A stretch of 40,061 nt of DNA from NCBI GenBank assembly GCA_002771475.1, contig PCTH01000001.1, positions 1 through 40,061 of the forward strand, written 5' to 3'. This DNA comes from Candidatus Omnitrophica bacterium CG22_combo_CG10-13_8_21_14_all_43_16 (GTDB lineage: Bacteria; Omnitrophota; Gorgyraeia; Gorgyraeales; Gorgyraeaceae). Positions 9,833 to 18,358 of the stretch are shown piece after piece (position 1 is the first letter of the stretch; each line of letters opens with the position of its first letter). A program made the translations under genes and the position numbers. The notes under the pieces are model-generated. The model made no database searches and had not been told where the DNA came from. It worked only from the letters and a program-made list of their open reading frames with translations.

Positions 9833-9874
9833 TTTTGTGCCTGGCACCACTTTAAAATGGTGCCAGGCACAAAA
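9833..9874. repeat. Perfect 17-bp inverted repeat (GTGCCTGGCACCA hairpin)
   Basis: The arms ttttgtgcctggcacca and tggtgccaggcacaaaa are exactly complementary around the 8-nt loop ctttaaaa. It occupies the gap upstream of purA. A related palindrome, GTGCCTGACACC, lies at 24455. Such REP-like hairpins are often mobilised by RAYT (Y1) transposases in other genomes; no such gene is in this window. Confidence 0.85.
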
Positions 9875-9893
9875 AACATTAACCACCCAAAAA

Positions 9894-11129
9894 CTACGGC
9901 GTCATCGTAAATATCTTCCTGGCTATCTCCGGATATTTTGCTATAAAACGCAGCTCGTCGTGCGTGAGCGGCTGCTGGGTATGCACATTGGCATATCTGA
10001 CGAGTTCAAGTATGTCCGCCGCCTCTAAATCGTTTTTAAACTTTATCTCCAGCTTATCGTACACATTCCTGAATCCTTTTATACCTGAATATTCTCCGGC
10101 GATGATCTGCCTGCCTGTTTCTAATAGTTCCGGCTCGCCTCTTCCAAGTTCCTCAAAATCATAAAGCTCATAATTACGCCTGTCTTTCAGAGCCCCATCA
10201 GCATGAATACCTGATTCATGGGCAAACGCATTTGCGCCTATACCTGGATGGTTTATAGGTATAGGGACCTTAAATGCGTAAGAAGTGTATTTTCCGATCT
10301 TCCAGGCATGATTTAACTTAATCTTTTCATCCAGATTATATTTACCGCTAAACCCGCTTGAATACTTAATCGCAAGTATGATAGAAACGAGGTCTGCGTT
10401 CCCGGCCCTCTCCCCCATGCCGTTCACTGTCGTATTTATATAAGCGTCCACACCTGCGTCTATTGCTGCCTTTGCGCCTGCCACAGAGCACGCTATTACC
10501 ATTCCAAGATCATTATGACAGTGAAGTTCTATGGGCAGCTTAACCTCATTTGCAAGTATCTTGACCCTCTTATAAATCGTAAAAGGATCGTCATGGCCAA
10601 GCGTGTCGCAATACCTGATCCTGTCTGCGCCGTGGTCTTTAGCTGCCTTTGCGAATTTTATTAAATACGGCATATCAGTCCTTGAAGCGTCTTCTGCGTT
10701 CACGCCTACAATCTTTAATTTCTTTTTTCTCGCCAGGTCCACCGCGTCAGTCATCATGAGCAATATATCATCGCGGGTTTTATTGCCCAGGAATTTTCCG
10801 CTGGTCATCTGCTCTGAAGTGGATATGGAGAGGTTCAGGTTTTCGACATCCGTCATCTCGCATGCCTTTTTGACATCGTCTTTTATCGCCCTTACCCAGC
10901 CGCTTAAGACTATCGGCTTCAGCACGCCCATCTTGACAAGCTCTATATTAGCATTCAGATAATTCGTCTCGTGGCGCGTAACAGGAAAACCAAACTCGCT
11001 CCCGAAAACCCCCATATCGTTCAGGAAGATATTTATCATGGTCTTCTGTAGTTTTGCAAGTCCGAGTTTTGCGGTCTGCACCCCGTCCCTGTTTGTTACA
11101 TCAATTAGATAGATCTTGTTGTTTTTCAT
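9894..11129 (-). CDS. DRE-TIM metallolyase: homocitrate / isopropylmalate / Re-citrate synthase-like
   Basis: The protein belongs to the acyl-CoA-condensing synthases (NifV, LeuA, CimA, Re-citrate synthase). Family features are IDVTNRDGVQTA (the metal-binding RDG-Q), LNLSISTSEQM, ELHCHNDLGMVIACSVAGAK (the HxH metal ligands) and NTTVNGMGERAGNADL. GANAFAHESGIHADG gives the C-terminal lid. At 411 aa it lacks the large LeuA regulatory domain, and no nif or leu genes are nearby. It lies 13 bases after serA, in an operon with a serine-type aminotransferase and purA. The motif NRDGVQ, not LRDGEQ, marks a divergent subgroup often labelled homocitrate synthase in anaerobes. The substrate cannot be fixed from sequence; citrate, homocitrate and citramalate formation are all possible. 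Confidence 0.85.
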   Translation of the reverse strand: MKNNKIYLIDVTNRDGVQTAKLGLAKLQKTMINIFLNDMGVFGSEFGFPVTRHETNYLNANIELVKMGVLKPIVLSGWVRAIKDDVKKACEMTDVENLNLSISTSEQMTSGKFLGNKTRDDILLMMTDAVDLARKKKLKIVGVNAEDASRTDMPYLIKFAKAAKDHGADRIRYCDTLGHDDPFTIYKRVKILANEVKLPIELHCHNDLGMVIACSVAGAKAAIDAGVDAYINTTVNGMGERAGNADLVSIILAIKYSSGFSGKYNLDEKIKLNHAWKIGKYTSYAFKVPIPINHPGIGANAFAHESGIHADGALKDRRNYELYDFEELGRGEPELLETGRQIIAGEYSGIKGFRNVYDKLEIKFKNDLEAADILELVRYANVHTQQPLTHDELRFIAKYPEIARKIFTMTP

Positions 11130-11142
11130 AAAAGATCCTTTT

Positions 11143-12729
11143 TTACAGTTTTATTAATGTTGCGTCCAATATATTTTTATCTTTCCTTATTTCGTTCAAT
11201 ACCTTTTCTGAGACCGCGCTATCAATATTTAAGACCGACAATGTTTTTCCGCCCGGTTTTTCCCTGCCGAATGTCATGGCAGCAATATTTATATTATTTT
11301 TCCCTAAGATAGTCCCCATCATGCCTATGATGCCCGGCACGTCTATATTATGCGCGACTATCATATATCCTTCAGGAATGGCGTCCACGTGAAATTCGTC
11401 TATCTTGACAATCCTTGGGTCTTTCTTCGTAAATAAAGTGCCGGAAACAGTCCTGACTCCGATATCTGTCTTTATCTCCACGCTTATAAGGCTTGAATAT
11501 TCCTCTAAGTTAGTCGCTTTCATTTCTTCTATTTTAATGCCGCGTTCCTTTGCCACGATCAATGAATTTACATAATTTACAGTTTCCTGCAATACGGGTG
11601 AAAGCACCCCCTTTACGATAGCTACGGTAATCGGGGACAGGTTGTATTTTACGACATCCCCTGAATACTTTATCTGTATTTCCTGGGTCCTGCCTTTGGC
11701 AAGCTGGGATGCCAGGCCTCCTATTTTTTCTCCCAGATTTATATAAGGCTGTAATATTTTGTAAAGCTCGAAATCAACGCAGGGCACATTCACCGCGTTT
11801 CTTATCCCGCATCCTAAAAGCGCGTCGCGCGCGCTGCCTGCGATTTCAACAGCCACGTTTATCTGCGCCTCTTCAGTCGAAGCCCCTAGATGCGGAGTAA
11901 GCACTACCTTGTCGCATTTGAACAACGGATTATCTTTTACAGGGGGTTCTTTTTCATAAACATCAAAAGCAGCCCCTGCGATCTTTCCTGCGGCAATGCC
12001 TTCAAGTACAGCTGTCTCGTCAATTATTCCGCCCCTTGCGCAGTTTATGATCCTGACTCCATGCTTCATTTTTTCTATGGCCTTTTTATCGATAATGTGT
12101 TTTGTCTCTTCTGTTAAAGGCGAATGGACAGTAATGTAATCAGCTTTTTCAAATATAACCTTTAATTCGCCTGATTCTATGCCCAGCTCCCTGGCTTTAT
12201 CCAGGGACAAAAACGGATCATATGTTATAACCTTCATCCCGAACGCAATAGCCCGTTTTGCCACCTCTGTGCCTATCCTGCCGAGCCCTATAATGCCCAG
12301 GGTTTTCCCGTATACCTCTGCGCCCATGAATTTCTTTCTTTCCCATTCGCCTTTTTTAACAGAGCCATCTGCCTGGGGTATGTTTCTTGATAGAGAAAGC
12401 ATTAAAGATACAGCGTGTTCCGCGGTAGACATGGTGTTCCCGCCCGGGGTATTCATGACTATAATGCCCCGCTTGGAGGCAGCCCGGAGATCAACGTTAT
12501 CAAGCCCGACCCCTGCCCTGCCTATCACCTTTAGATTTATAGCGGCTTCTATAATATCTTTTGTGACCTTTGTCTCGCTTCTGACCAAAAGCGCGTCATA
12601 GTCTTTTATTATTTTCTTCAGTTCTTCAGGGGGCAGCTTATGCTTTACATCCACCTGAAACTCTTTTACCTTTTTAAGTATATCCACGCCTTCCTGCGCC
12701 AACGGATCGCTCACAAGTATCTTAAACAT
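11143..12729 (-). CDS. serA: D-3-phosphoglycerate dehydrogenase
   Basis: SerA oxidises 3-phosphoglycerate to 3-phosphohydroxypyruvate, the first step of serine synthesis. The 528-aa protein has the long bacterial layout. The catalytic and NAD domains span about residues 1-310 (GRAGVGLDNVDLRAASKRGI, LGIIGLGRIGTEVA, INCARGGIIDE, LTPHLGASTEEAQ). An intervening ASB domain runs to about 450, and a C-terminal ACT domain follows (MIVAHNIDVPGIIGMMGTIL), the usual site of serine feedback. It is 16 bases after the class V aminotransferase gene, which can supply the next step. Confidence 0.97.
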   Translation of the reverse strand: MFKILVSDPLAQEGVDILKKVKEFQVDVKHKLPPEELKKIIKDYDALLVRSETKVTKDIIEAAINLKVIGRAGVGLDNVDLRAASKRGIIVMNTPGGNTMSTAEHAVSLMLSLSRNIPQADGSVKKGEWERKKFMGAEVYGKTLGIIGLGRIGTEVAKRAIAFGMKVITYDPFLSLDKARELGIESGELKVIFEKADYITVHSPLTEETKHIIDKKAIEKMKHGVRIINCARGGIIDETAVLEGIAAGKIAGAAFDVYEKEPPVKDNPLFKCDKVVLTPHLGASTEEAQINVAVEIAGSARDALLGCGIRNAVNVPCVDFELYKILQPYINLGEKIGGLASQLAKGRTQEIQIKYSGDVVKYNLSPITVAIVKGVLSPVLQETVNYVNSLIVAKERGIKIEEMKATNLEEYSSLISVEIKTDIGVRTVSGTLFTKKDPRIVKIDEFHVDAIPEGYMIVAHNIDVPGIIGMMGTILGKNNINIAAMTFGREKPGGKTLSVLNIDSAVSEKVLNEIRKDKNILDATLIKL

Positions 12730-12745
12730 GCTTCCTCCGTATATT

Positions 12746-13879
12746 TTACTTCAATGCCTCTACAAGCGCCTTCACGCCTGAACCCAACTGAAATTTATAT
12801 CCCATCTCTGAAAGCGCTGTTTCAAGAGTAGCTATGCACACTATAAGATCTGGCGGGGTTATGTAGCCCATGGTGGCTATCCTGAACATCTTGCCTTTCA
12901 TCTCGTCCTGGCCGCCTGCTATGCCTACCCCATATTTATCTCTCATTGTCTTGACTAGTTTTTCACCGTCTATGCCCTGAGGCACCCTTACAGCAGTAAC
13001 TCCGTCCGAATAAGCGTCAGGCGCGAATAGTTCCAATCCCATAGACTTGACTGCGTTTCTTACCGCAGCTGCCATCTTTTTATGTTTTTCAAAAATAACT
13101 TCCAGGCCTTCTTCTTTTATTATTTTCAAAGCCTCTCTCAGCGCTATCATGAGATTTACAGCGGGCGTAAAAGGCGTATCTGTTTTTCCGAGCGCCTTTT
13201 TATAAGCCTTAAAGTCAAAATAATATTTCGGCAATGTCGATTTCTCAATCGCCTGCCAAGCCTTTGGGCTCACGCTTACAAATGCAAGGCCGGGAGGTAT
13301 CATCAGGCCTTTTTGAGAACCGGATATTACAACATCTATCCCCCATTCGTCTGTCTTTATGGGAATAGCTGCAAGCCCGCTTATGGCATCAACCACAAGC
13401 ACTGCTTCATAATTCTTCATTATTTTTGCAATCGCTTCTACATCTGTGGAAACCCCGGTGGATGTTTCGCATAATGTGGTAAAAACAGCTTTTATCTTTT
13501 TATTTTTTTTTAAAGCCTCCTCTATATTTTTCGGGTCCACTGCTTTTCCCCACTCCACGTCCAGGGCTGTAAATTCAATTCCATACGCCTTGCAGATATC
13601 CCCGAACCTTTCCCCGAATTTTCCTCCGCGAACCACAAGGGCTTTATCCCCGGGAGAAAAAATATTCGCAATAGCTCCTTCCATAGCGCCTGTTCCTGAT
13701 GCCGCAAATATAAGGACCTCGTTTTTAGTCTGATACACATACTTTAAATCCTCTTCCACTTCCTGTATAACCTTCTGGAATTCAGGCGTCCGGTGATGGA
13801 TAATCGGCCTTGCCATGGTCTCCAGGACTCTTGGCGGTATCGGCGTCGGCCCTGGCGTAAGCAAATAATTTTTGATCAT
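12746..13879 (-). CDS. Class V aminotransferase, AGXT-type (probable phosphoserine aminotransferase)
   Basis: This is a PLP-dependent fold-type I enzyme of the alanine-glyoxylate/serine-pyruvate aminotransferase group. The N-terminus LTPGPTPIPPRVLETMARPI with HHRTPEF is the group signature. GTGAMEGAIANIF, VDAISGLAAIPIKTDEWGID and the PLP lysine in SGSQKGLMIPPG follow. Length 377 aa is normal. In archaea and many anaerobes this family replaces SerC, and its position immediately before serA supports conversion of phosphohydroxypyruvate to phosphoserine. No serB is visible in the window. An alanine-glyoxylate or serine-glyoxylate role remains possible. Confidence 0.9.
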   Translation of the reverse strand: MIKNYLLTPGPTPIPPRVLETMARPIIHHRTPEFQKVIQEVEEDLKYVYQTKNEVLIFAASGTGAMEGAIANIFSPGDKALVVRGGKFGERFGDICKAYGIEFTALDVEWGKAVDPKNIEEALKKNKKIKAVFTTLCETSTGVSTDVEAIAKIMKNYEAVLVVDAISGLAAIPIKTDEWGIDVVISGSQKGLMIPPGLAFVSVSPKAWQAIEKSTLPKYYFDFKAYKKALGKTDTPFTPAVNLMIALREALKIIKEEGLEVIFEKHKKMAAAVRNAVKSMGLELFAPDAYSDGVTAVRVPQGIDGEKLVKTMRDKYGVGIAGGQDEMKGKMFRIATMGYITPPDLIVCIATLETALSEMGYKFQLGSGVKALVEALK

Positions 13880-13892
13880 GCTGTCTCCCTTT

Positions 13893-14477
13893 TTATTTTT
13901 TGCTCTCTGTTATAACCTCGTCTATAATACCGTATTCCAGCGATTCCTGGCCGGACATAAAATAATCCCTATCGGTGTCCTTCTGTATCTTATCGAGAGG
14001 CTTTCCCGTGTGCTTTGCCAAAATCTCATTGATCCTGTCTCTCATCTTCAGGATCTCTTTTGCCTGTATGCTTATATCTGACGCCTGGCCCTGGACTCCT
14101 CCCCAAGGCTGATGTATCATCACTCTTGCATTCGGAAGCGCGTGGCGTTTGCCCTTTGCTCCTGCTGCCAACAATACTGCTCCCATACTTGCTGCCTGTC
14201 CCACACAATATGTGCATACGTCAGGCTTCACAAACTGCATCGTGTCGTATATCGCAAGCCCTGCTGTCACTGATCCGCCCGGGCTATGTATATAAATATT
14301 TATATCCCTCTGGCGGTCTTCCATCTGGAGAAAAAGCATCTGGGCGATAACAACATTCGCGACCACATCGTCTATCGCCGAACCTATAAAAATAATCCTG
14401 TCTTTCAGAAGCCTTGAATAAATATCATACGCCCGCTCGCCTCTCTCTGACTGCTCTATCACCATAGGTATCAACAT
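13893..14477 (-). CDS. clpP: ATP-dependent Clp protease proteolytic subunit
   Basis: ClpP forms the tetradecameric serine protease chamber that works with a ClpX or ClpA unfoldase. The Ser nucleophile lies in [14 protein letters not shown] (Ser97), the His in [12 protein letters not shown] (His122), and the Asp is in the C-terminal third ([10 protein letters not shown]). [20 protein letters not shown] is the conserved handle and oxyanion region. The 194-aa length and short N-terminal propeptide are typical. It follows tig by 13 bases, the common tig-clpP order, but clpX does not follow; the next gene is the aminotransferase. Confidence 0.97.
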   Translation of the reverse strand: MLIPMVIEQSERGERAYDIYSRLLKDRIIFIGSAIDDVVANVVIAQMLFLQMEDRQRDINIYIHSPGGSVTAGLAIYDTMQFVKPDVCTYCVGQAASMGAVLLAAGAKGKRHALPNARVMIHQPWGGVQGQASDISIQAKEILKMRDRINEILAKHTGKPLDKIQKDTDRDYFMSGQESLEYGIIDEVITESKK

Positions 14478-14490
14478 GCCAACCTCCTTG

Positions 14491-15543
14491 TTATTCAGTC
14501 TTCGCTTCTTTTAACAAAAACTCCATCACCTTTTTGTTCCTTATATTTACGGCCAGTTCATCCATGCCATGGCCTTTTTCCAGATAGATCTTGATCTCGT
14601 CTTTTGTCTTATGATACTGAGCGGCTAATCCTTCTATGTACCCGTCAATCTCCTCTTCTTTCAGATAGATCTTTTCGGCATGCGCGATTCTGTCCAGCAT
14701 AAAAAATGCCTTTACCTGGCGGATCGCCTGCTTGGAGGCATTCTCCTCCAATTCTTTTTTATCTTTTTCTTCCAAAGTGAATTTTTTATCCGGATTTTCT
14801 TTTTTCTGGAGCGCCTCCATATATTTTATGCGCATTCTAGCGTCTTTTATCAATCTTTCTTTTTCAGAATTCACCAAGGTATCCGGCACTTCAAAATCTG
14901 CGCCGTCCAGAAGCTGATTTATAATCTGAACCTCCAAATCAGCCTCGCAATCCTCTTCCAGTTTTGCCTTCAGGTTCTGTTTTATGGCGTCTTTCATTTT
15001 ATCCAGGCTTTCAAATCCCAGGTCTTTCGCAAACTCATCATCCAGTTTTGGCAGCACCTTTTCTTTTTCCTGGCTGCCTTCTTTAGGCACTTGCTGGGAA
15101 TGCATCTCCCTTAAATGTTCCAGATTTTTCGCGAAATCCTCTTCTTTTACTTCTGTGCTTTTCTTTTTAAGCTTAAGGCCTTTGTAATTTTTTAAGTTTA
15201 TCTCAGGCCTTGTTTCAATACTGGCCTTATATGAAAAACCTTCCTTAGGGTCAAGCTTCACATCAGTCACATCAGGATAGCCTATAGGGTAGAGTTTATG
15301 TTCTTCTAAAATCTTTTCATAGGTCTCTGGTATAAGTTTTTTCAAAACCTCTTCCTTGGCTGTTTTGGAATAATGCAGTTCCAGAAGGTCTCTGGGGGCT
15401 CTTCCCTGCCTGAAGCCCGGCACGCTGGCATACTTTCCTAAATCTCCGTAAACCTCATCAAAAGCCTCTTTTACCTTTTCCGCAGGAAGGCTGACTTCTA
15501 AACTATGCTTGCAATTTTTTAATTTTTTAACGCTTGCTTTCAT
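14491..15543 (-). CDS. tig: Trigger factor lacking the PPIase domain
   Basis: Trigger factor is the ribosome-associated chaperone for nascent chains. Residues 1-115 are the ribosome-binding domain with the signature GFRQGRAP at 43-50. The family normally has an FKBP-type PPIase domain at about 150-245. Here the linker helix ([10 protein letters not shown]) passes through only about a dozen residues ([12 protein letters not shown]) into [13 protein letters not shown], the start of the C-terminal substrate-binding arms. That accounts for the 350-aa length, against about 430 in other trigger factors. The frame is open and the flanks align well, so this looks like a clean domain loss, not a sequencing break. 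It precedes clpP, as is usual. Confidence 0.93.
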   Translation of the reverse strand: MKASVKKLKNCKHSLEVSLPAEKVKEAFDEVYGDLGKYASVPGFRQGRAPRDLLELHYSKTAKEEVLKKLIPETYEKILEEHKLYPIGYPDVTDVKLDPKEGFSYKASIETRPEINLKNYKGLKLKKKSTEVKEEDFAKNLEHLREMHSQQVPKEGSQEKEKVLPKLDDEFAKDLGFESLDKMKDAIKQNLKAKLEEDCEADLEVQIINQLLDGADFEVPDTLVNSEKERLIKDARMRIKYMEALQKKENPDKKFTLEEKDKKELEENASKQAIRQVKAFFMLDRIAHAEKIYLKEEEIDGYIEGLAAQYHKTKDEIKIYLEKGHGMDELAVNIRNKKVMEFLLKEAKTE

Positions 15544-15562
15544 AAAATCAATCTCCGTTCCA

Positions 15563-15761
15563 TGTCATTGCGAGACCGAAGGCCGAAGCAATCTTATAGA
15601 TCCTTCGAATGCTCCTATCCGTCGCATCGATATGTCATTGCGAGCGAAGCGAAGCAATCTCTGAGATCCTTCGTCCGCCAAAGTTCTGTGGCGGACTCAG
15701 GATAAATTCGGACTTATGAGTTGCGTCGGACTTCGTCCTCCGTAACTCATGTCCTCATTTA
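15563..15761. repeat. Family A composite repeat, double copy (A3)
   Basis: Two TGTCATTGCGAG...GAAGCAATCT modules lie in tandem (15563 and about 15630), followed by the shared arm CTCAGGATAAATTCGGAC, a hairpin with arms ATGAGTT/AACTCAT and TCCTCATTTA. The terminal TTA is the minus-strand TAA stop of lptB. It fills the 215-base gap between lptB and tig. Confidence 0.85.
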
Positions 15762-16505
15762 CATTTTAAACTTCTCGCCTAAATATATTTCCCGCGCCTT
15801 TGGATCATTGACCAGCACTTCTTTTGTGCCTTCAATAAGTATCTTGCCATCAGCCATTATATACGAATGATTTGTTATTTCAAGCGTTTCTCTGACATTG
15901 TGGTCCGTAAGGAGTATACCGAGCCCCTTATTTTTTAATTCTCCTATTATTTCCTGCGCATCAGCCACGGCAATAGGGTCTATGCCGCTGAAAGGCTCGT
16001 CCAGAAGGATGAAGAGCGGATTAGTAACCAATGCCCTTGTTATTTCCAGCCTTCTTCTCTCGCCTCCTGAAAGCATGTACGCCTTCTTCTTTGCAAGATG
16101 GCTTATCTTTAATTCATCCAGAAGCTCTTTGAGCCTGGTTATGCGCACCTCGCGGGGAAGATGCAGGGTTTCCAGCACAGCCATTATATTTTCTTCGACT
16201 GTGAGTTTCCTGAATATCGAAGGCTCCTGAGAAAGATATCCTATGCCGTTCCTCGCCCTACGGTACATCGCAAGATTTGTAATATCGTTTCCGTCAAAGA
16301 TTATATTTCCGCCGTCAGGCTTTAATATCCCTACCACCATGTAGAACGTAGTGGTCTTTCCGGCTCCGTTCGGACCCAATAAGCCCACGACCTCTCCGCG
16401 TTTCACCTTCATAGAGATGCCGTCCACAACCTTTTTTCCGTCATAGGATTTAATAAGGCTGTTTATATCCAGCAAGTGCCCGTTATTATTAGTTTGCGTT
16501 GCCAT
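15759..16505 (-). CDS. lptB: LPS export ABC transporter ATPase LptB
   Basis: LptB powers extraction of lipopolysaccharide from the inner membrane with LptF and LptG. Walker A is GLLGPNGAGKTTTFYMVVG, the Q-loop region is GIGYLSQEPSIFRKLTVEEN, the ABC signature is YMLSGGERRRLEIT, and Walker B is FILLDEPFSGIDPIAV, followed by the switch His in LLTDHNVRETL. These Lpt-type signatures and the 248-aa length separate it from amino-acid transporter ATPases. Its start overlaps the LptC-LptA gene by 17 bases. lptF and lptG are not in the window. Confidence 0.97.
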   Translation of the reverse strand: MATQTNNNGHLLDINSLIKSYDGKKVVDGISMKVKRGEVVGLLGPNGAGKTTTFYMVVGILKPDGGNIIFDGNDITNLAMYRRARNGIGYLSQEPSIFRKLTVEENIMAVLETLHLPREVRITRLKELLDELKISHLAKKKAYMLSGGERRRLEITRALVTNPLFILLDEPFSGIDPIAVADAQEIIGELKNKGLGILLTDHNVRETLEITNHSYIMADGKILIEGTKEVLVNDPKAREIYLGEKFKM

Positions 16506-17385
16506 TTTTAATAACCAGCTTAGGCCTGTTAGGCAATATTACCCTGGCCTGTTCCACCAGATAAATCGCTTTGTCGCTATAAGTTATATTTTCTCCGTTT
16601 ACAATCCTTACATTCCCGCGCGCAACCACCAGTTTGACCCGCCTTGAGTCAGCATTGAAATACACATCTATCCTGTCAGCCAGTATATGGCCCTTTGAAT
16701 CTTCCACTTTCACATTGCCATGAAAAAACGCCCTGTTCTGTTTATAGTTAAGCTCCAAAGGCCCGTCGCAGGTTATGGTAGTCTGGTTATTGCCGACGAG
16801 AGGCCCCATGACTTCCGGCTCTCCGGATACAAGCTTTGCGCTTATATCCTGTTTCAGTTCAGCGGTCTTGCCCTCCATATCAAAATTACCGCCTGTGCCT
16901 GTAATCTCCATATCAGGCCTTTTTATATTTACGCTTGTGTCTGTGGATACATTTTTTGTCTCTGCGTCCCAAACCAGGTGGTCTGTTGTCAACTTTGTGC
17001 CGTCACTGGAAGCCATCACCACATTATCATTCAGATGGACAATGTTTTCGCCCTTGTCAAAGATACCCTCTCTGGCCCTCAATTTTAGTATCGTGCCCTG
17101 GCCGAAAGACAACGCAGACAGATATTCTATATTGACTTTGTTGTCCATGACCTCTGCCGAGCGTCCGTTCATTTTCCATTTCTGATCCCCGCCTTCTTTA
17201 TACTGCACAAAAGAAAAATCCTTTACCTCCTGCAGGGCTGCTTCTTTTTTCTCCCCGGCAATGCATCTTTCAACACAACACAATGATAACAATAAAAACA
17301 TAAATAAGCTTAATAAAATTACTGAAAACCTGTCATTGCGAGTCCCGACAAAGTCGGGACGAAGCAATCTCTTTAATTTTTTCAT
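16489..17385 (-). CDS. LptC-LptA fusion, periplasmic LPS transport protein
   Basis: After a short N-terminal segment, a hydrophobic stretch (FSVILLSLFMFLLLSLCCVE) anchors the protein or directs its export. Residues about 45-185 resemble LptC/YrbK (DFSFVQYKEGGDQKWKMNGR, LTTDHLVWDAETKNV). Residues about 195-295 resemble the LptA/OstA beta-jellyroll (ITCDGPLELNYKQNRAFFHG, ADRIDVYFNADSRRVKLVVA). A single chain thus carries two parts of the periplasmic LPS bridge, next to lptB. ORF-track residue 1 is a TTG; I prefer the ATG at 17385, 8 bases after GGAA, though 17391 is possible. Residues 6-18 (RLLRPDFVGTRND) are encoded by a family A repeat. Confidence 0.85.
   Translation of the reverse strand: MKKLKRLLRPDFVGTRNDRFSVILLSLFMFLLLSLCCVERCIAGEKKEAALQEVKDFSFVQYKEGGDQKWKMNGRSAEVMDNKVNIEYLSALSFGQGTILKLRAREGIFDKGENIVHLNDNVVMASSDGTKLTTDHLVWDAETKNVSTDTSVNIKRPDMEITGTGGNFDMEGKTAELKQDISAKLVSGEPEVMGPLVGNNQTTITCDGPLELNYKQNRAFFHGNVKVEDSKGHILADRIDVYFNADSRRVKLVVARGNVRIVNGENITYSDKAIYLVEQARVILPNRPKLVIKNGNAN
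17331..17371. repeat. Family A repeat inside the LptC-LptA coding sequence (A4)
   Basis: The plus strand reads TGTCATTGCGAGTCCCGACA...GTCGGGACGAAGCAATCTC, a complete short family A module with its internal GTCCCGAC/GTCGGGAC stem. It is read in frame as the cytoplasmic N-terminus just before the signal anchor. Confidence 0.85.
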
Positions 17386-17409
17386 ATTCATTTCCAAATC
17401 AGTTCCGCA

Positions 17410-18306
17410 TTAGTTACGCGTCTTCCACCTATCGTGAAACCATACCCATTGTTCCGGGTATTTTCTTATGCAGTCTTCTATTGCCCTTGTATATCTCCGG
17501 GTATTTTCCAGGATATCTTTTCTCTTGTCGCCTGTCTTCGCCACTTCTATCGGATTTTCAATCAGGACCTCGTGGCCGAATTTCCTGCGCACTATAAAAC
17601 ACGGCACGATATAAGCGCCTGTCAAAAGATTCAAAACAGCTGCCCCGCTGGGCGTCCACGCTTCTTTGCCGAAAAAATCCACAAATACGCCTGAGACGCT
17701 GTCCATGTCCTGGTCAGGCATAATGCCTACAAATTTTTTATCCCTTAAAAGATCCACTATTTCTTTGGCGGACGCGTCTCTGTATAATATATTTACGCTA
17801 TTCTGTTTTCTTATCCGGATGAAAAAAGCCTCCAGGCCTTCCATCCTGACGCGCCTTGCGATCACATTCATTGGAAACCCGCTTATCGCAAGATAATGCG
17901 CCAAAAGCTCCCAATTTCCAAAATGGCCGGAAAGGATTATTACAGCCTTACCGTCCCGCAAAAACTCTTTCAGCATATCTATATTTTTGGAATACACGTA
18001 TCTTTTAAAACCTCGCCTGGTAAACTTGGGTATAGACAAGATTTCTATGACGCTTTTTCCAAGATTTTCAAAGACCTTTTTGGTTATTTCTCTTTTTTCT
18101 ATATTACTCTTGGAATCTCCGAATGCGGTATCAAGATTCCGAAGCGCTCGTTTTCTCTCTTTTATCAGAATATAAAAACAAAGGCGTCCAAAGGCCTGGC
18201 CAAGCATAAGTCCTATTCCGGTAGGAATCACTAAAATAATCAAACTCGCCAGCCTGAAGAGTAAAAAAATCGCCACTCTCCTCGGCTTATTCTTAGCCAT
18301 AGCCAA
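17410..18306 (-). CDS. Lipid A biosynthesis acyltransferase (LpxL/HtrB family)
   Basis: This inner-membrane enzyme adds a secondary acyl chain to the Kdo-lipid A precursor. An N-terminal hydrophobic segment (FRLASLIILVIPTGIGLMLG) anchors it. The catalytic HxxxxD/E motif appears as LSGHFGNWELLAHYL. The family blocks MPDQDMDSVSGVFVDFFGKE, TPSGAAVL and the C-terminal YPEQWVWFHDRWKTR are all present. Length 298 aa is typical. It heads the unit lpxL-lptCA-lptB, linking lipid A completion to export, and lies 12 bases or slightly more before the next gene. Acyl-chain and position specificity cannot be told. Confidence 0.93.
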   Translation of the reverse strand: MAMAKNKPRRVAIFLLFRLASLIILVIPTGIGLMLGQAFGRLCFYILIKERKRALRNLDTAFGDSKSNIEKREITKKVFENLGKSVIEILSIPKFTRRGFKRYVYSKNIDMLKEFLRDGKAVIILSGHFGNWELLAHYLAISGFPMNVIARRVRMEGLEAFFIRIRKQNSVNILYRDASAKEIVDLLRDKKFVGIMPDQDMDSVSGVFVDFFGKEAWTPSGAAVLNLLTGAYIVPCFIVRRKFGHEVLIENPIEVAKTGDKRKDILENTRRYTRAIEDCIRKYPEQWVWFHDRWKTRN

Positions 18307-18309
18307 AGT

Positions 18310-18339
18310 ATGTTAGCATATATGCTATATAAAAGTCAA
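18310..18339 (-). promoter_or_regulatory. Possible promoter for the lpxL-lpt unit
   Basis: Minus-strand TTGACT (18339-18334), 18-bp spacer, TAACAT (18315-18310). The spacer contains the palindrome TAGCATATATGCTA. The position would give an almost leaderless mRNA for the ATG at 18306 or 18300, so support is moderate only. It lies just downstream of the large palindromic element that ends the pil unit. Confidence 0.4.
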
Positions 18340-18358
18340 TAATAATGCTAAGTTAGTC

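Noticed and set aside
9833-9874. Hairpin upstream of purA as an intrinsic terminator or riboswitch
   Set aside because: There is no following U-tract in the direction of transcription and no recognisable aptamer; a related hairpin in the coding sequence at 24455 points to a dispersed repeat.
9894-11129. Annotation as 2-isopropylmalate synthase for leucine synthesis
   Set aside because: The LeuA C-terminal regulatory domain is missing, no leuB/C/D is nearby, and the active-site motif is divergent.
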